From Clostridiales bacterium UBA4706 (lineage in GTDB: Bacteria; Bacillota; Clostridia; Oscillospirales; Oscillospiraceae): a stretch of DNA of 26,645 bases. Numbering within the stretch: position 1 is the first letter of the stretch; each line of letters starts with the position of its first letter. Under the pieces are notes generated by a model. It saw only the letters and a list, made by a program, of their open reading frames with translations. It was not told the DNA's origin and ran no database searches. Shown piece after piece: positions 14,931 through 23,155 of this stretch. A program made the position numbers and the translations under genes. The DNA is taken from positions 1 to 26,645 of the forward strand of contig DHKA01000051.1 in the NCBI GenBank assembly GCA_002404605.1, read 5' to 3'.

Positions 14931-16277
14931 TCAGGCCGTCGGATCATACGTAACGGCGCTTTCGTCGTAATACTGCATGGGATCGACTTGCTGCCCGTTT
15001 TTGATGACGGCATAGTCCAGATGGCTGCCGGTGGCGATGCCGCTCTCACCGACATAGCCGATGATCTGGCCCTGTTTGACATACTCACCCGGCTGTACGA
15101 TGAAGTTGGTCATGTGGGAGTAGCGCGTGGCCGTCTCCCCGTCGTGCTCGATGCTGACATAGTAGCCGAGACCGTCGTTGTATGTTGCGTTGGCGACCTG
15201 CCCGTCGGCGGCGGCATAGATCGGATCGCCGGACTTGGCGCCGATATCGAGCGCTTTATGATTCGTGGAGGCGCCCGCTGTGGGAGCGGAACGCTCGCCG
15301 TAACGCGATGTGACATACGTGCTGTCCACCGGCCAGATAAAGCTGCCGTTGAACGCTCCGGACGCGTTGGAATTATTTCCATAGGTTCCGTCGGTGCCGG
15401 ACGAAACCGCGCCAGAGGTGGATGTTCCAGAGGAAGTCGTGCCGGAGGAAGTTTTATTTCCGCCGCCGGCCGAGCCGGAAGACCAATACTGCTGGGCGGC
15501 CTGCTGCGCGGCATATTCCTGCATGGCTTTCAAAAGCTCCTGCATTGCCTCGTCCTCGGCTTGCGCGATGGCATCATATTCCGCCTGGGCATTATGCGAA
15601 AGCTCGTCAAGATTGGCGATAAGGCCGCATGCCGCGGTGACCTGCGCGTTCAGCTGCTCGCGGCGTGCCGTAAGCTCTTCGTTTACAGCATCCTGCTCCG
15701 CCTTGGCGGTTTCATATTCGCGCTTGATCGTTTCAACATTCTCGCGGCTCTTCTGCAGAGACTTTTCGAGCTCACGGTCATAATGCATGATGTCGTTCAC
15801 GTCCGCAGCGCGGGCGAGCATCTCCGGAACACTGTCCGCTTCAAAAATGAAAGCGAGATACGACTGGCTGCCGTTTTCCTCCATAGAGCGGATGCGCTCA
15901 CGCAGAAGCGCCGTCTGCTCGGTTTCCGCGGCGGTCGCCGCGGCAAGCTCCTCTTCCTTTCGGTCGATCAGCTCCTGATAGACGGCGATCTGCTCTTCGA
16001 TGAGCGCGATCATCTCTCGATTGAGGGATATCTGCTTATCGAGCGCCGCCTTGCGGTATATGATCAGCGTCTGGTTGTCGGAAAGGCCCTGTATGACCTG
16101 TTCCTGCTCCGTGAGCTGCTCTTCGAGCTGCGCACGCTTTTCTGCCAAACGCTCGAGATCGGTCTCATCCACGGCGTTTGCCGGAAGGACGGTGATAACG
16201 AGCGAGAGCACCATAATGACCGCCAGCACAACGCAGATCACGGAAAAAACGTTTTTTTGCAATTTGTTGCGTTTCAT
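14931..16277 (-). CDS. EnvC-like M23/LytM protein with altered zinc-ligand motif
   Basis: This 448-residue exported protein has a membrane segment or signal (about 10-34, ending in ANA), a long coiled coil (about 38-262), a Ser/Gly/Thr-rich linker (about 268-320) and a C-terminal LytM domain (about 325-440). It is the layout of septal murein hydrolases or activators gated by FtsEX. In LytM the first ligands HKALD are intact, and SHM near 390 fits the catalytic His. The final HxH motif reads GSHLDYAV, so the expected zinc-binding second His is Asp421 (GAC, 15017-15015). Activity is doubtful. It is a tandem paralogue of the next M23 gene, 27 bases apart. Confidence 0.92.
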   Translation of the reverse strand: MKRNKLQKNVFSVICVVLAVIMVLSLVITVLPANAVDETDLERLAEKRAQLEEQLTEQEQVIQGLSDNQTLIIYRKAALDKQISLNREMIALIEEQIAVYQELIDRKEEELAAATAAETEQTALLRERIRSMEENGSQSYLAFIFEADSVPEMLARAADVNDIMHYDRELEKSLQKSRENVETIKREYETAKAEQDAVNEELTARREQLNAQVTAACGLIANLDELSHNAQAEYDAIAQAEDEAMQELLKAMQEYAAQQAAQQYWSSGSAGGGNKTSSGTTSSGTSTSGAVSSGTDGTYGNNSNASGAFNGSFIWPVDSTYVTSRYGERSAPTAGASTNHKALDIGAKSGDPIYAAADGQVANATYNDGLGYYVSIEHDGETATRYSHMTNFIVQPGEYVKQGQIIGYVGESGIATGSHLDYAVIKNGQQVDPMQYYDESAVTYDPTA

Positions 16278-16304
16278 AGGCTCCTTATGTCCCGTAAGGG
16301 AAAA

Positions 16305-17594
16305 TCAGCAGTTCCAATACGTAAGGCCGGAGAAATACGCCGCCGGATCGGTCTGCGCGCCGTTGATGCGGATCTCAAAGTGGCAGTGCGGGCCGGTGGA
16401 TACGCCGGTCGAGCCGACCGCGCCGACATACTGCCCGGCAGTGACGTACTGCCCATAGCTCACGCCGATGGAGCTCATATGCGCATACACCGTAACGATA
16501 CCGTTGCCGTGGTCGACCATGACGCAGTTGCCGTAGCCGCCGTTCGCGCCGGCGTAAATGACATCGCCCGCACCGGCGGAGACGATGGAAGCGCCCATGC
16601 TTGCGCCGATATCCAGACCGCCGTGGTATGTGCTCGCACCGGTCGTCGGCGCTACGCGGTAGCCGAAGCGGGAGGTGATGAGCGTGCAGCTCGGCACCGG
16701 CCACTGAAGATTGGAGAGACTCGTTGCCGAGCCGCCGGATGTACCGCTGCCGGAAGATCCTCCTCCGGATGTGCCACCCGAGGAGCCGCCAGAATTTCCG
16801 CCGCTGTTTGCGTTGTTGGCAGCATTCTTTGCCGCTTCCTCCGCCGCACGCTTGCGGATCGCTTCTTGCAGCGTCTCCTCCGCCTCGGCTTCCGCCTCGG
16901 CAATGGCATCGTATTCCGCCTGCGCGTCATCGGACAAGGTATCGATGTCGGCGATCATAGTGTACGCCGCTTCGACCTGCGCGTCCAGTTCCGCCTGTTT
17001 GGTGTCCAGCTCTTTCTGGAGGAGTTCCTGCTCGTGGCGGGCCTCCTCGTAACTTTTCTTGATGGACTCGACATCCTCGCGCGCCGCCATGTACTCTTCT
17101 TCCAGAGTCTTGTCGTAGTGCATGATGTCGTTTACGTCGCCGATGCGGGAGAGAAGCTCAGTCACGCTGGAGGAATCAAAGATAAAGCTCGCATAGGAAT
17201 AGCTGCTGTTCTCCTCCATGGCGCGGATGCGGGAGCGGAGAAGCTCCGTTTGCGCCGTTTCCTTTTCAAGCGCCTTGTCCAGCTCCGCCTGCTTTTCGGC
17301 GATGATCTCATCATAGATCTTGACCTGCTCGCCGATGAGCTCGATCATCTGGCGGTTGATCTCGATCTTTCCGTCGAGCGCTATCTTGCGGGTAACAAAG
17401 CGGGCCTTCTGGCTCGTGAGATCGTTGATAACGTCCTGCTGTTCCTGCGCCTGCTGTTCGAGTGCATCCAGCTTTTTCTGGAGATCGTCGATCTCTGACT
17501 GGGAGACAGCGTACGCCGGCAAAGACGCCGTAAGCGCCGCAGCCGCGAGAAGCGCACAGAAAACGGAACGAAGAGTTTTTTTCAAGTTTTTCAT
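16305..17594 (-). CDS. EnvC-like M23 peptidoglycan endopeptidase
   Basis: This 429-residue protein has a signal peptide (about 1-29, cleavage after PAYA), a coiled coil (about 33-255), a Gly/Ser linker (about 262-295) and a C-terminal LytM domain. The zinc site is complete: HGGLD, YAHMS, and GPHCHFEIRING with both histidines. It should cleave peptidoglycan cross-links outside the membrane at the septum, with the coiled coil docking on FtsX. It starts 25 bases after ftsX ends and is followed by its degenerate paralogue. The SD before ATG 17594 is weak, so translation may be coupled to ftsX. Confidence 0.94.
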   Translation of the reverse strand: MKNLKKTLRSVFCALLAAAALTASLPAYAVSQSEIDDLQKKLDALEQQAQEQQDVINDLTSQKARFVTRKIALDGKIEINRQMIELIGEQVKIYDEIIAEKQAELDKALEKETAQTELLRSRIRAMEENSSYSYASFIFDSSSVTELLSRIGDVNDIMHYDKTLEEEYMAAREDVESIKKSYEEARHEQELLQKELDTKQAELDAQVEAAYTMIADIDTLSDDAQAEYDAIAEAEAEAEETLQEAIRKRAAEEAAKNAANNANSGGNSGGSSGGTSGGGSSGSGTSGGSATSLSNLQWPVPSCTLITSRFGYRVAPTTGASTYHGGLDIGASMGASIVSAGAGDVIYAGANGGYGNCVMVDHGNGIVTVYAHMSSIGVSYGQYVTAGQYVGAVGSTGVSTGPHCHFEIRINGAQTDPAAYFSGLTYWNC

Positions 17595-17619
17595 AATAGT
17601 ACGTAATGTCCGGGAAGGA

Positions 17620-18507
17620 TCAAACCTTCAGATAGTTGCGGATCGCCATGGCGCCGCCGAACGCGCCGACCAGAATACCGACGGCAAGAAACACGATCAG
17701 CAGCGGCGTCATTACCAGCGAGAACGGCATGACCTGGATCAGGCTCGCCGCGATGGAGACCGAGATCTTCTGCGCAATGAAATTGTACACCGCCCACTGC
17801 AGCAGAAAAGCGATGCCCGCGCCGAGAAGTCCGAGGATCAAACCCTCAACGACGAACGGCGTACGGATAAAGCCGTTGCTCGCACCGACCATTTTCATTA
17901 CAGCGATCTCATCTCGCCGCGTGAATGTGGCGAGCTTAATGGTGTTGGACATCATGAAAACGGACACCACGAGCAGAATGACGATCAAAATCGCCGTAAT
18001 GATGCTCACAACGTTTCGCACCGCGATAAAGCCCTCCGCAATCGTGACCGGAGCGTTGACTTCCGCCACACCGTTGACCGCGTCAACGGCCGCTGCGGTA
18101 TCCCGCATGAGCGTGATATCATCCAGCCGGATCACATAGCGGTTGCGGAACACGGTCGCGTCCAGATTTTCAAACACCGTGCTGTCGCCATAAGTATTTT
18201 TGTAATTTTCCATGGCTTCTTCACGGGAGATAAACTGCACGTCCCGGATGTTGGGGATGCTGCGGATCGCACCTTCGATGGAGCGGGCGTCGCTGTCGGA
18301 AAGGGACTCGTCCACAAAGGCGAGGACCTGGCTGTCCTCCTCCATATCGCCGATGAGGTTATCGACATTCACCGCCACGAGACCGAAGCCGCCCATAATG
18401 ATGAGGCAGGCGGCGATGACCGTGACGGAAGCGAATGAGCGGAAGCCGTGCGAAAATACGCCTCGCAGACCTTCCCGGAAGAGATATGTAATTCTGTTAA
18501 GACTCAT
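17620..18507 (-). CDS. ftsX: Cell division protein FtsX
   Basis: This permease-like membrane protein of about 295 residues pairs with FtsE to control septal peptidoglycan hydrolases. There are four membrane segments: one near residues 22-44, then an extracellular loop of about 120 residues (the partner-binding region), then three near 165-190, 215-240 and 260-285. The start ATG 18507 (MSLNRITYLFREG) overlaps the end of ftsE by 11 bases. A longer frame reaching 18588 lies wholly inside ftsE and lacks family similarity, so it was not used. Translation is probably coupled to ftsE. Confidence 0.94.
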   Translation of the reverse strand: MSLNRITYLFREGLRGVFSHGFRSFASVTVIAACLIIMGGFGLVAVNVDNLIGDMEEDSQVLAFVDESLSDSDARSIEGAIRSIPNIRDVQFISREEAMENYKNTYGDSTVFENLDATVFRNRYVIRLDDITLMRDTAAAVDAVNGVAEVNAPVTIAEGFIAVRNVVSIITAILIVILLVVSVFMMSNTIKLATFTRRDEIAVMKMVGASNGFIRTPFVVEGLILGLLGAGIAFLLQWAVYNFIAQKISVSIAASLIQVMPFSLVMTPLLIVFLAVGILVGAFGGAMAIRNYLKV

Positions 18508-19186
18508 AGCCGTAGTACCCATCCATTCCGTCGCTGATGAGGCAGCCGTCGCCCAGCGACACAACGCGCTTAGAAAAGGCGTTGACAAGCTCTTTTTCGT
18601 GTGTGACGATCAGCACCGTCGTTCCCAGCTCGTTGATCTTCTGGAAAAGGAGCATGATCTCCAGACTTCTGGCGGGGTCGAGATTGCCGGTCGGCTCGTC
18701 GGCAATGATCATGTCCGGAGAGTTTACGAGTGCGCGGGCGATCGCCACGCGCTGCTGCTCGCCGCCCGACAGCTCCCGAGGATACCGGTCCTCGCGGCCC
18801 GAAAGATCGACAAGGTCAAGCACATACGGCACGCGCTTGCGGATCTCTCGGTTGGAAGCGCCGATCACGCGCATCGCGAACGCGACGTTTTCATAGACCG
18901 TCATGTCCTTGATGAGCCGGTAGTCCTGGAAGATAACGCCGAGCGAGCGGCGCAGCTTGGGCAGATTCCGCCGCTTCATCATGCGCAGATCGAAGCCGTT
19001 GACCTCGATCTGCCCGCCGGTGGCGCGGATCTCGCCGGTCAGCAGCTTGATGATCGTGGTTTTCCCCGAACCGGACGGACCGACAAGGAACACGAACTCG
19101 CCGTCCTGGATGGTGAGATCAATGTCCCGCAGCGTTTCCGCACGGCTGCCGGGGTATTTCATTTTGACATCCTTGAGAAGTACCAT
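18497..19186 (-). CDS. ftsE: Cell division ATP-binding protein FtsE
   Basis: This 229-residue ABC ATPase has Walker A GPSGSGKTT at about residues 36-44, Q-loop FQDYRL near 86, signature LSGGEQQR near 139, Walker B MIIADEPTGNLD near 158 and the H-loop VTHEKE near 195. FQDYRLI is typical of FtsE rather than generic ABC exporters. It acts at the inner face of the membrane with FtsX to switch the M23 hydrolases encoded downstream. GGAGA lies 9 bases before the ATG. It follows the PucR-like gene by 28 bases with no terminator. Confidence 0.96.
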   Translation of the reverse strand: MVLLKDVKMKYPGSRAETLRDIDLTIQDGEFVFLVGPSGSGKTTIIKLLTGEIRATGGQIEVNGFDLRMMKRRNLPKLRRSLGVIFQDYRLIKDMTVYENVAFAMRVIGASNREIRKRVPYVLDLVDLSGREDRYPRELSGGEQQRVAIARALVNSPDMIIADEPTGNLDPARSLEIMLLFQKINELGTTVLIVTHEKELVNAFSKRVVSLGDGCLISDGMDGYYGYES

Positions 19187-19214
19187 AAATCATTCTCCGC
19201 GTCAGAGCCGGGGA

Positions 19215-20309
19215 TCAATATTCCCCGTTCTGAGAGTTCAGGTATTTTTTGACCATGAGCGCCACCTTGAAGATGATGGCATGGTCGAACTCACGCAAAT
19301 CAAGTCCCGTCAGCTTCTTGATCTTCTCGAGACGGTACACCAGCGTGTTGCGGTGGACAAACAGCTTACGGGAGGTTTCGGACACGTTCAGATTGTTCTC
19401 AAAGAACTTGTTGATCGTGTAGAGCGTTTCCTGATCGAGCGCCTCGATCGGGTTTTTCTTGAACACTTCGCTCAAGAACATTTCACAGAGCGTTGTGGGA
19501 AGCTGATAGATCAGACGGCCGATGCCGAGATTGTCGTAGTGGATGACGGATTTCTCCGTATCGAACACCTTGCCGACCTCGATGGCGACCTGCGCTTCCT
19601 TGTACTTGTCCGCAAGAACGCGCAGATGCTTCGCCGTCGTGCCGATGCCGATCACGCACTTGAGATTCAGATCGTCGTGCAGTTTCTTTTCAATGGCCTC
19701 GGCGATCTCGTAAACTTCCTTGTTGCTGTCCGACGGGCCGGTCAGCTCCTTGATAAGAACGAGATCAGACTCGTTGATGCTGAGGACAAAATCCTTCTGC
19801 CGGTCAGGGAACATGTTGGAAATGGCTTCGAGCGCCGCCATGTCGGTGCGCTCCGTCTGCCGGATCAAAAGAACGGCGCGAGGCACATCCGTGGCAAAGT
19901 GAAGCTCCTTGGCGCGGACATAGATATCACCCGGCAGAATATTGTCGGAAATAATGTTCTTGACGAAGATCGTCTTGTTGTGCTTTTCCTCGTAGTTGAC
20001 CTTTGCCTCCTGAAAAGCAACCGAGGCAAGGATGCACACGCAGCGCGCCGTGGCGTCGTGGCCGTCAACAAAGACGGCGTAGTCCAGCCGCGTACTGAGC
20101 CCGCCGACGGGCTTGTACGTGCGGAAATTGGAAGTGAAGATCTGATCCGGATATTCGCCGAAGCCGCCGTGAAAATCATCGAGCTTTGTGCCGATCATGG
20201 AAAGCTCGCTGCACGCGACAACGACCCCCTGATCGTCCACAACGCCGATGCACCGGTCGGTGGCATCCTTCATCTGGATGATGATGCTCTGGAAAATCCT
20301 GCTGGACAT
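19215..20309 (-). CDS. PucR/CdaR-like transcriptional regulator
   Basis: This regulator of about 364 residues has an N-terminal sensory region (about 1-140, GVVDDQGVVVACSE near 20), a central GGDEF-like fold of the PucR/CdaR group (about 160-280) and a C-terminal helix-turn-helix (about 300-358: NLNVSETSRKLFVHRNTLVY, RLEKIKKLTGLD), the PucR C-terminal HTH signature. The ATG at 20309 is preferred over 20327 because GGGGGAGG lies 8 bases before it and would sit inside the longer frame. It heads the ftsE-ftsX-M23-M23-S41 run and has a good promoter with a 15-base palindrome just upstream. The ligand is unknown. Confidence 0.88.
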   Translation of the reverse strand: MSSRIFQSIIIQMKDATDRCIGVVDDQGVVVACSELSMIGTKLDDFHGGFGEYPDQIFTSNFRTYKPVGGLSTRLDYAVFVDGHDATARCVCILASVAFQEAKVNYEEKHNKTIFVKNIISDNILPGDIYVRAKELHFATDVPRAVLLIRQTERTDMAALEAISNMFPDRQKDFVLSINESDLVLIKELTGPSDSNKEVYEIAEAIEKKLHDDLNLKCVIGIGTTAKHLRVLADKYKEAQVAIEVGKVFDTEKSVIHYDNLGIGRLIYQLPTTLCEMFLSEVFKKNPIEALDQETLYTINKFFENNLNVSETSRKLFVHRNTLVYRLEKIKKLTGLDLREFDHAIIFKVALMVKKYLNSQNGEY

Positions 20310-20381
20310 AACGTCTGCCTCCCCCATCTTTCTATACGAAAATGCGCATCAAAAAACTAACCGCATTTTTAGGTATTTTTC

Positions 20382-20410
20382 ATAATAAAGCATTTCTGTG
20401 CAAAATTCAA
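20382..20410 (-). promoter_or_regulatory. Promoter of the PucR-ftsEX gene group
   Basis: On the minus strand, TTGAAT (20410-20405) and TATTAT (20387-20382) are 17 bases apart, in an A/T-rich intergenic region of about 200 bases. Confidence 0.7.
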
Positions 20411-20420
20411 TAGCTAATTC

Positions 20421-20435
20421 TTTACAACTTGTAAA
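20421..20435. promoter_or_regulatory. 15-base palindrome upstream of the PucR promoter
   Basis: TTTACAA-C-TTGTAAA is a perfect 7-base inverted repeat whose near edge is 10 bases upstream of the -35 element. The position fits an activator site, possibly for the PucR-like protein itself. Confidence 0.5.
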
Positions 20436-20540
20436 TTTTTTTTACACTTAATCAAATCAAAGCATATTCATAAAAATCCGCCGGAAGGTTTTGTATGATA
20501 TAACGACATTTTCGCACAAAACCCGAAAAAAACGCGTTCG

Positions 20541-21263
20541 TCATTTCGACAGAATGTATGGCCGTATCTTCTCGATTTCCTCTGGAGTCAGGCGGCGGTA
20601 CTCTCCTTCCGCGAGCGAGCCGTCCAGCCACAGTCCGCCGATACGAAGGCGTTTGAGGGCCGTGACAGGCATCTGCCGCGAGCCGAGCATACGCTTTACC
20701 TGATGATACTTTCCTTCAAAAACTTCGACCTGAACACGTCCGCCGCCGAGATCGATGAGCTCCGCGGGAAGGCACCGCGTGCCGTCACGCAGCACGATCC
20801 CCTCCCGGAAGGCGGCAAAATCTGCCTCGCACGGCGTTCCGTCCACCACGGCCTCATAGAGCTTGCTCACATGGCTTTTCGGTGAGATAACCTTATGGGC
20901 GAACGTCCCGTCATCGGTGAGCAGGAGAAGCCCGGTCGTATCCTTATCCAACCGTCCGACCGGGAAAAGGCCGCGCCGCTTCCATTCTTCCGGCATGGCG
21001 TCCACGACCGTCGGCTTGCGCGGATCGCGCGTGGCCGTCAGAACGCCGGCCGGTTTATTGAGCATGATATAGATATGGCCCGGTCCGTCGATGGGCTCTC
21101 CGTCTACGGTAAGCGAAACTGCTTCCGGGTCGAACTTCGCCGCCGGATCAGCGCATGGCGTACCATTTACAGCGGCGCGTCCGCGGCGGATGATCTCCCG
21201 CGCCTGGCTGCGCGAGCAGAGTCCGGTATCGGTAAGAATTTTATCAAGACGGACGAGCGGCAT
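20541..21263 (-). CDS. RsuA/RluB-family rRNA pseudouridine synthase
   Basis: This 240-residue enzyme converts a specific uridine in rRNA to pseudouridine. An N-terminal S4 RNA-binding domain (about 3-50: RLDKILTDTGLCSRSQAREII) is followed by the synthase domain with the catalytic motif GRLDKDTTGLLLLT near residues 105-118 (Asp in RLD), then KLYEAVV and the FEGKYHQVKRML motif near 193. These fit RsuA (16S) better than RluB by length, but the two are hard to separate by eye. ATG 21263 with AAAGGAAA upstream is the start. It diverges from the DUF4830 gene with only 44 bases between starts. Confidence 0.9.
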   Translation of the reverse strand: MPLVRLDKILTDTGLCSRSQAREIIRRGRAAVNGTPCADPAAKFDPEAVSLTVDGEPIDGPGHIYIMLNKPAGVLTATRDPRKPTVVDAMPEEWKRRGLFPVGRLDKDTTGLLLLTDDGTFAHKVISPKSHVSKLYEAVVDGTPCEADFAAFREGIVLRDGTRCLPAELIDLGGGRVQVEVFEGKYHQVKRMLGSRQMPVTALKRLRIGGLWLDGSLAEGEYRRLTPEEIEKIRPYILSK

Positions 21264-21307
21264 ATTGCTTTCCTTTCTTCCATACATTGGATCGGGGGGT
21301 GATTTAC

Positions 21308-21751
21308 ATGCGAAGAAGTACGTCGGCACGCCGGAAAGGTGCCGTGAAAGTAATACTTCTCGGCGTGCTCGCCGCGGCGGTGATACTCCTTGCCGGAGCT
21401 CTTGGACGTCGGAGCGCCGACAGTGCGATCCACGCCGGGACAAATGAGGAACGGATCGCCTATTTGCAGTCTCTCGGCTGGGAGGTCGAACAAACGCCGA
21501 TCCTCGAACAGGAGATCACGCTGCCGAAGGAATTTCCGGACGTTTTAACGCAGTACAACGAATTACAGCGACAGCAGGGGTTTGATCTGGAGGAATACGC
21601 CGGGAAAAAGCTGACGCTCTACACATACCGGATCACGAACCATCCCGACGCGGAAGAGGCGGACGCCTCGCTCTACGTATACCGATCAGCGCTGGTCGGC
21701 GGCGATGTGCATTCCACGTCATTCACGGGGTTTATGACGGCGCTGCGCTGA
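21308..21751 (+). CDS. DUF4830 membrane-anchored protein
   Basis: This 147-residue protein has a basic N-terminus, one membrane segment (about residues 16-34) and an extracytoplasmic domain resembling DUF4830 (NEERIAYLQSLGWEV near 48, DVLTQYNELQRQQGFDL near 76, and ITNHPDAE near 105). Its function is unknown; such proteins are common in Clostridia. ATG 21308 is used because GGGGGG lies 8 bases before it; a TTG at 21287 is in frame but has no SD. It runs into a terminator shared with tuf. Confidence 0.8.
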   Translation: MRRSTSARRKGAVKVILLGVLAAAVILLAGALGRRSADSAIHAGTNEERIAYLQSLGWEVEQTPILEQEITLPKEFPDVLTQYNELQRQQGFDLEEYAGKKLTLYTYRITNHPDAEEADASLYVYRSALVGGDVHSTSFTGFMTALR

Positions 21752-21766
21752 ACCTTCAAGATGTAC

Positions 21767-21800
21767 AAAATGGCTGACAGCAAAGCTGCCAGCCATTTTT
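21767..21800. terminator. Bidirectional terminator between the DUF4830 gene and tuf
   Basis: The stem AAAATGGCTG/CAGCCATTTT (21767-21776 with 21790-21799) continues with CAGC/GCTG around an AAA loop. A/T tracts at both ends give a U-run on either strand. Confidence 0.85.
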
Positions 21801-21817
21801 GTTTGCGAAGTAACGAA

Positions 21818-23071
21818 TTACTCGTTGATGCCGATAACAACACCGGAGCCGACGGTACGACCGCCCTCGCGGATAGCGAAGCGCAGGCCGTTCTCAATGG
21901 CGATCGGGGTGATCAGTTCGACGTCCATATCGACGTTGTCCCCGGGCATGCACATCTCAACGCCTTCGGGCAGAGAGATGACGCCGGTAACGTCGGTGGT
22001 GCGGAAGTAGAACTGGGGACGGTAGTTGTTGAAGAACGGGGTGTGACGACCGCCCTCATCCTTGGAGAGGACGTACACCTGACCCTTGAACTTGCGCAGG
22101 GGCTTAATGGACTTCGGAGCAGCAAGAACCTGGCCGCGCTCGACTTCCTTCTTGGTGATGCCGCGGAGCAGGCAGCCGACGTTGTCGCCAGCCTCAGCGT
22201 ACTCCAGGGTCTTGTGGAACATCTCGGTGCCGGTAACGACGGATTCCTTGATCTCGTCCTCGAGACCGACGATCTCGACCTTGTCGCCGACCTTGACGGT
22301 ACCACGCTCGACACGGCCCGTAACGACGGTGCCGCGGCCGGTGATGGTGAACACGTCCTCGATGGGCATCAGGAAGGGCAGGTCAGCCTTACGGTCGGGG
22401 GTCTTGATCCAGGTGTCAACAGCTTCCATGAGCTCCCAGATGCAGTCATACTCAGGGGCGTTGGGATCGGTGGACTCGGAGGCCAGAGCGTTCAGAGCGG
22501 AACCCTTGATGATCGGGGTGTCGTCGCCGGGGAACTCGTACTTGTCGAGCAGCTCGCGGACTTCCATCTCGACGAGCTCAAGCAGCTCGGGGTCATCGAC
22601 CTGGTCGCACTTGTTCAGGAAGACCAGGATGTAGGGCACGTTGACCTGACGGGCGAGCAGCAGGTGCTCACGGGTCTGAGCCATCGGGCCGTCGGAAGCG
22701 GCGATGACGAGGATGCCGCCGTCCATCTGAGCGGCGCCGGTGATCATGTTCTTGATATAGTCGGCGTGGCCCGGGCAGTCAACGTGGGCGTAGTGGCGGC
22801 CCTGGATCTGCACACCCTTGGTGGCGCCGTGAGAGCCGACGCGGTCAAACGTCTGGTACTCAACGTGGGCAGTGTTGATGGTGATGCCGCGCTCGCGCTC
22901 TTCGGGCGCCTTATCGATGGAGGCGTAGTCAACGAAGTCAGCGGCGTTGGGGTCCGCCATAGCGAGAACCTTGGTGATGGCGGCGGTCAGGGTGGTCTTA
23001 CCATGGTCGATGTGGCCGATGGTACCGATATTCACATGGGGCTTGCTGCGGTTGAACATTTGCTTAGCCAT
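21818..23071 (-). CDS. tuf: Elongation factor Tu with an extra loop near the switch regions
   Basis: It delivers aminoacyl-tRNA to the ribosome. At 417 residues it is longer than the usual 395-400. G1 is GHIDHGKTT (19-27; Val is usual where Ile21 stands), G2 is RGITINTAH, G3 DCPGH (98-102), G4 NKCD and G5 SAL. Between VEYQT74 and R92HYAHVD there are 17 residues (75-91, with FDRVGSHGATKG) where EF-Tu normally has about two, a 15-residue in-frame insertion. A smaller extension of about five follows SALNALASES. Domains 2 and 3 look standard. It follows fusA by 84 bases, with its own candidate promoter and AGGAGG SD. Confidence 0.98.
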   Translation of the reverse strand: MAKQMFNRSKPHVNIGTIGHIDHGKTTLTAAITKVLAMADPNAADFVDYASIDKAPEERERGITINTAHVEYQTFDRVGSHGATKGVQIQGRHYAHVDCPGHADYIKNMITGAAQMDGGILVIAASDGPMAQTREHLLLARQVNVPYILVFLNKCDQVDDPELLELVEMEVRELLDKYEFPGDDTPIIKGSALNALASESTDPNAPEYDCIWELMEAVDTWIKTPDRKADLPFLMPIEDVFTITGRGTVVTGRVERGTVKVGDKVEIVGLEDEIKESVVTGTEMFHKTLEYAEAGDNVGCLLRGITKKEVERGQVLAAPKSIKPLRKFKGQVYVLSKDEGGRHTPFFNNYRPQFYFRTTDVTGVISLPEGVEMCMPGDNVDMDVELITPIAIENGLRFAIREGGRTVGSGVVIGINE

Positions 23072-23117
23072 GGAAACATCCTCCTAATAGCAAAAATTAA
23101 AATTTTGGTTTGGATTT

Positions 23118-23146
23118 ATTCTACAGGAACTTTGCTTATTTTGCAA
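23118..23146 (-). promoter_or_regulatory. Candidate internal promoter of tuf
   Basis: On the minus strand, TTGCAA (23146-23141) and TAGAAT (23123-23118) are 17 bases apart within the fusA-tuf spacer. This would let tuf be made in excess of the other str-operon genes. Confidence 0.55.
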
Positions 23147-23155
23147 CACCTAAAA

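Noticed and set aside
14883..17498. Plus-strand open frame of 871 codons
   Set aside because: It lies antisense to the M23 genes and has no family motifs; it is low-complexity and Arg/Leu/Val-rich. It results from codon bias of the opposite strand in GC-rich coiled-coil genes.
18508..18588. Longer FtsX start inside ftsE
   Set aside because: The added 27 residues are antiphase ftsE sequence; the ATG at 18507 gives the normal FtsX N-terminus.
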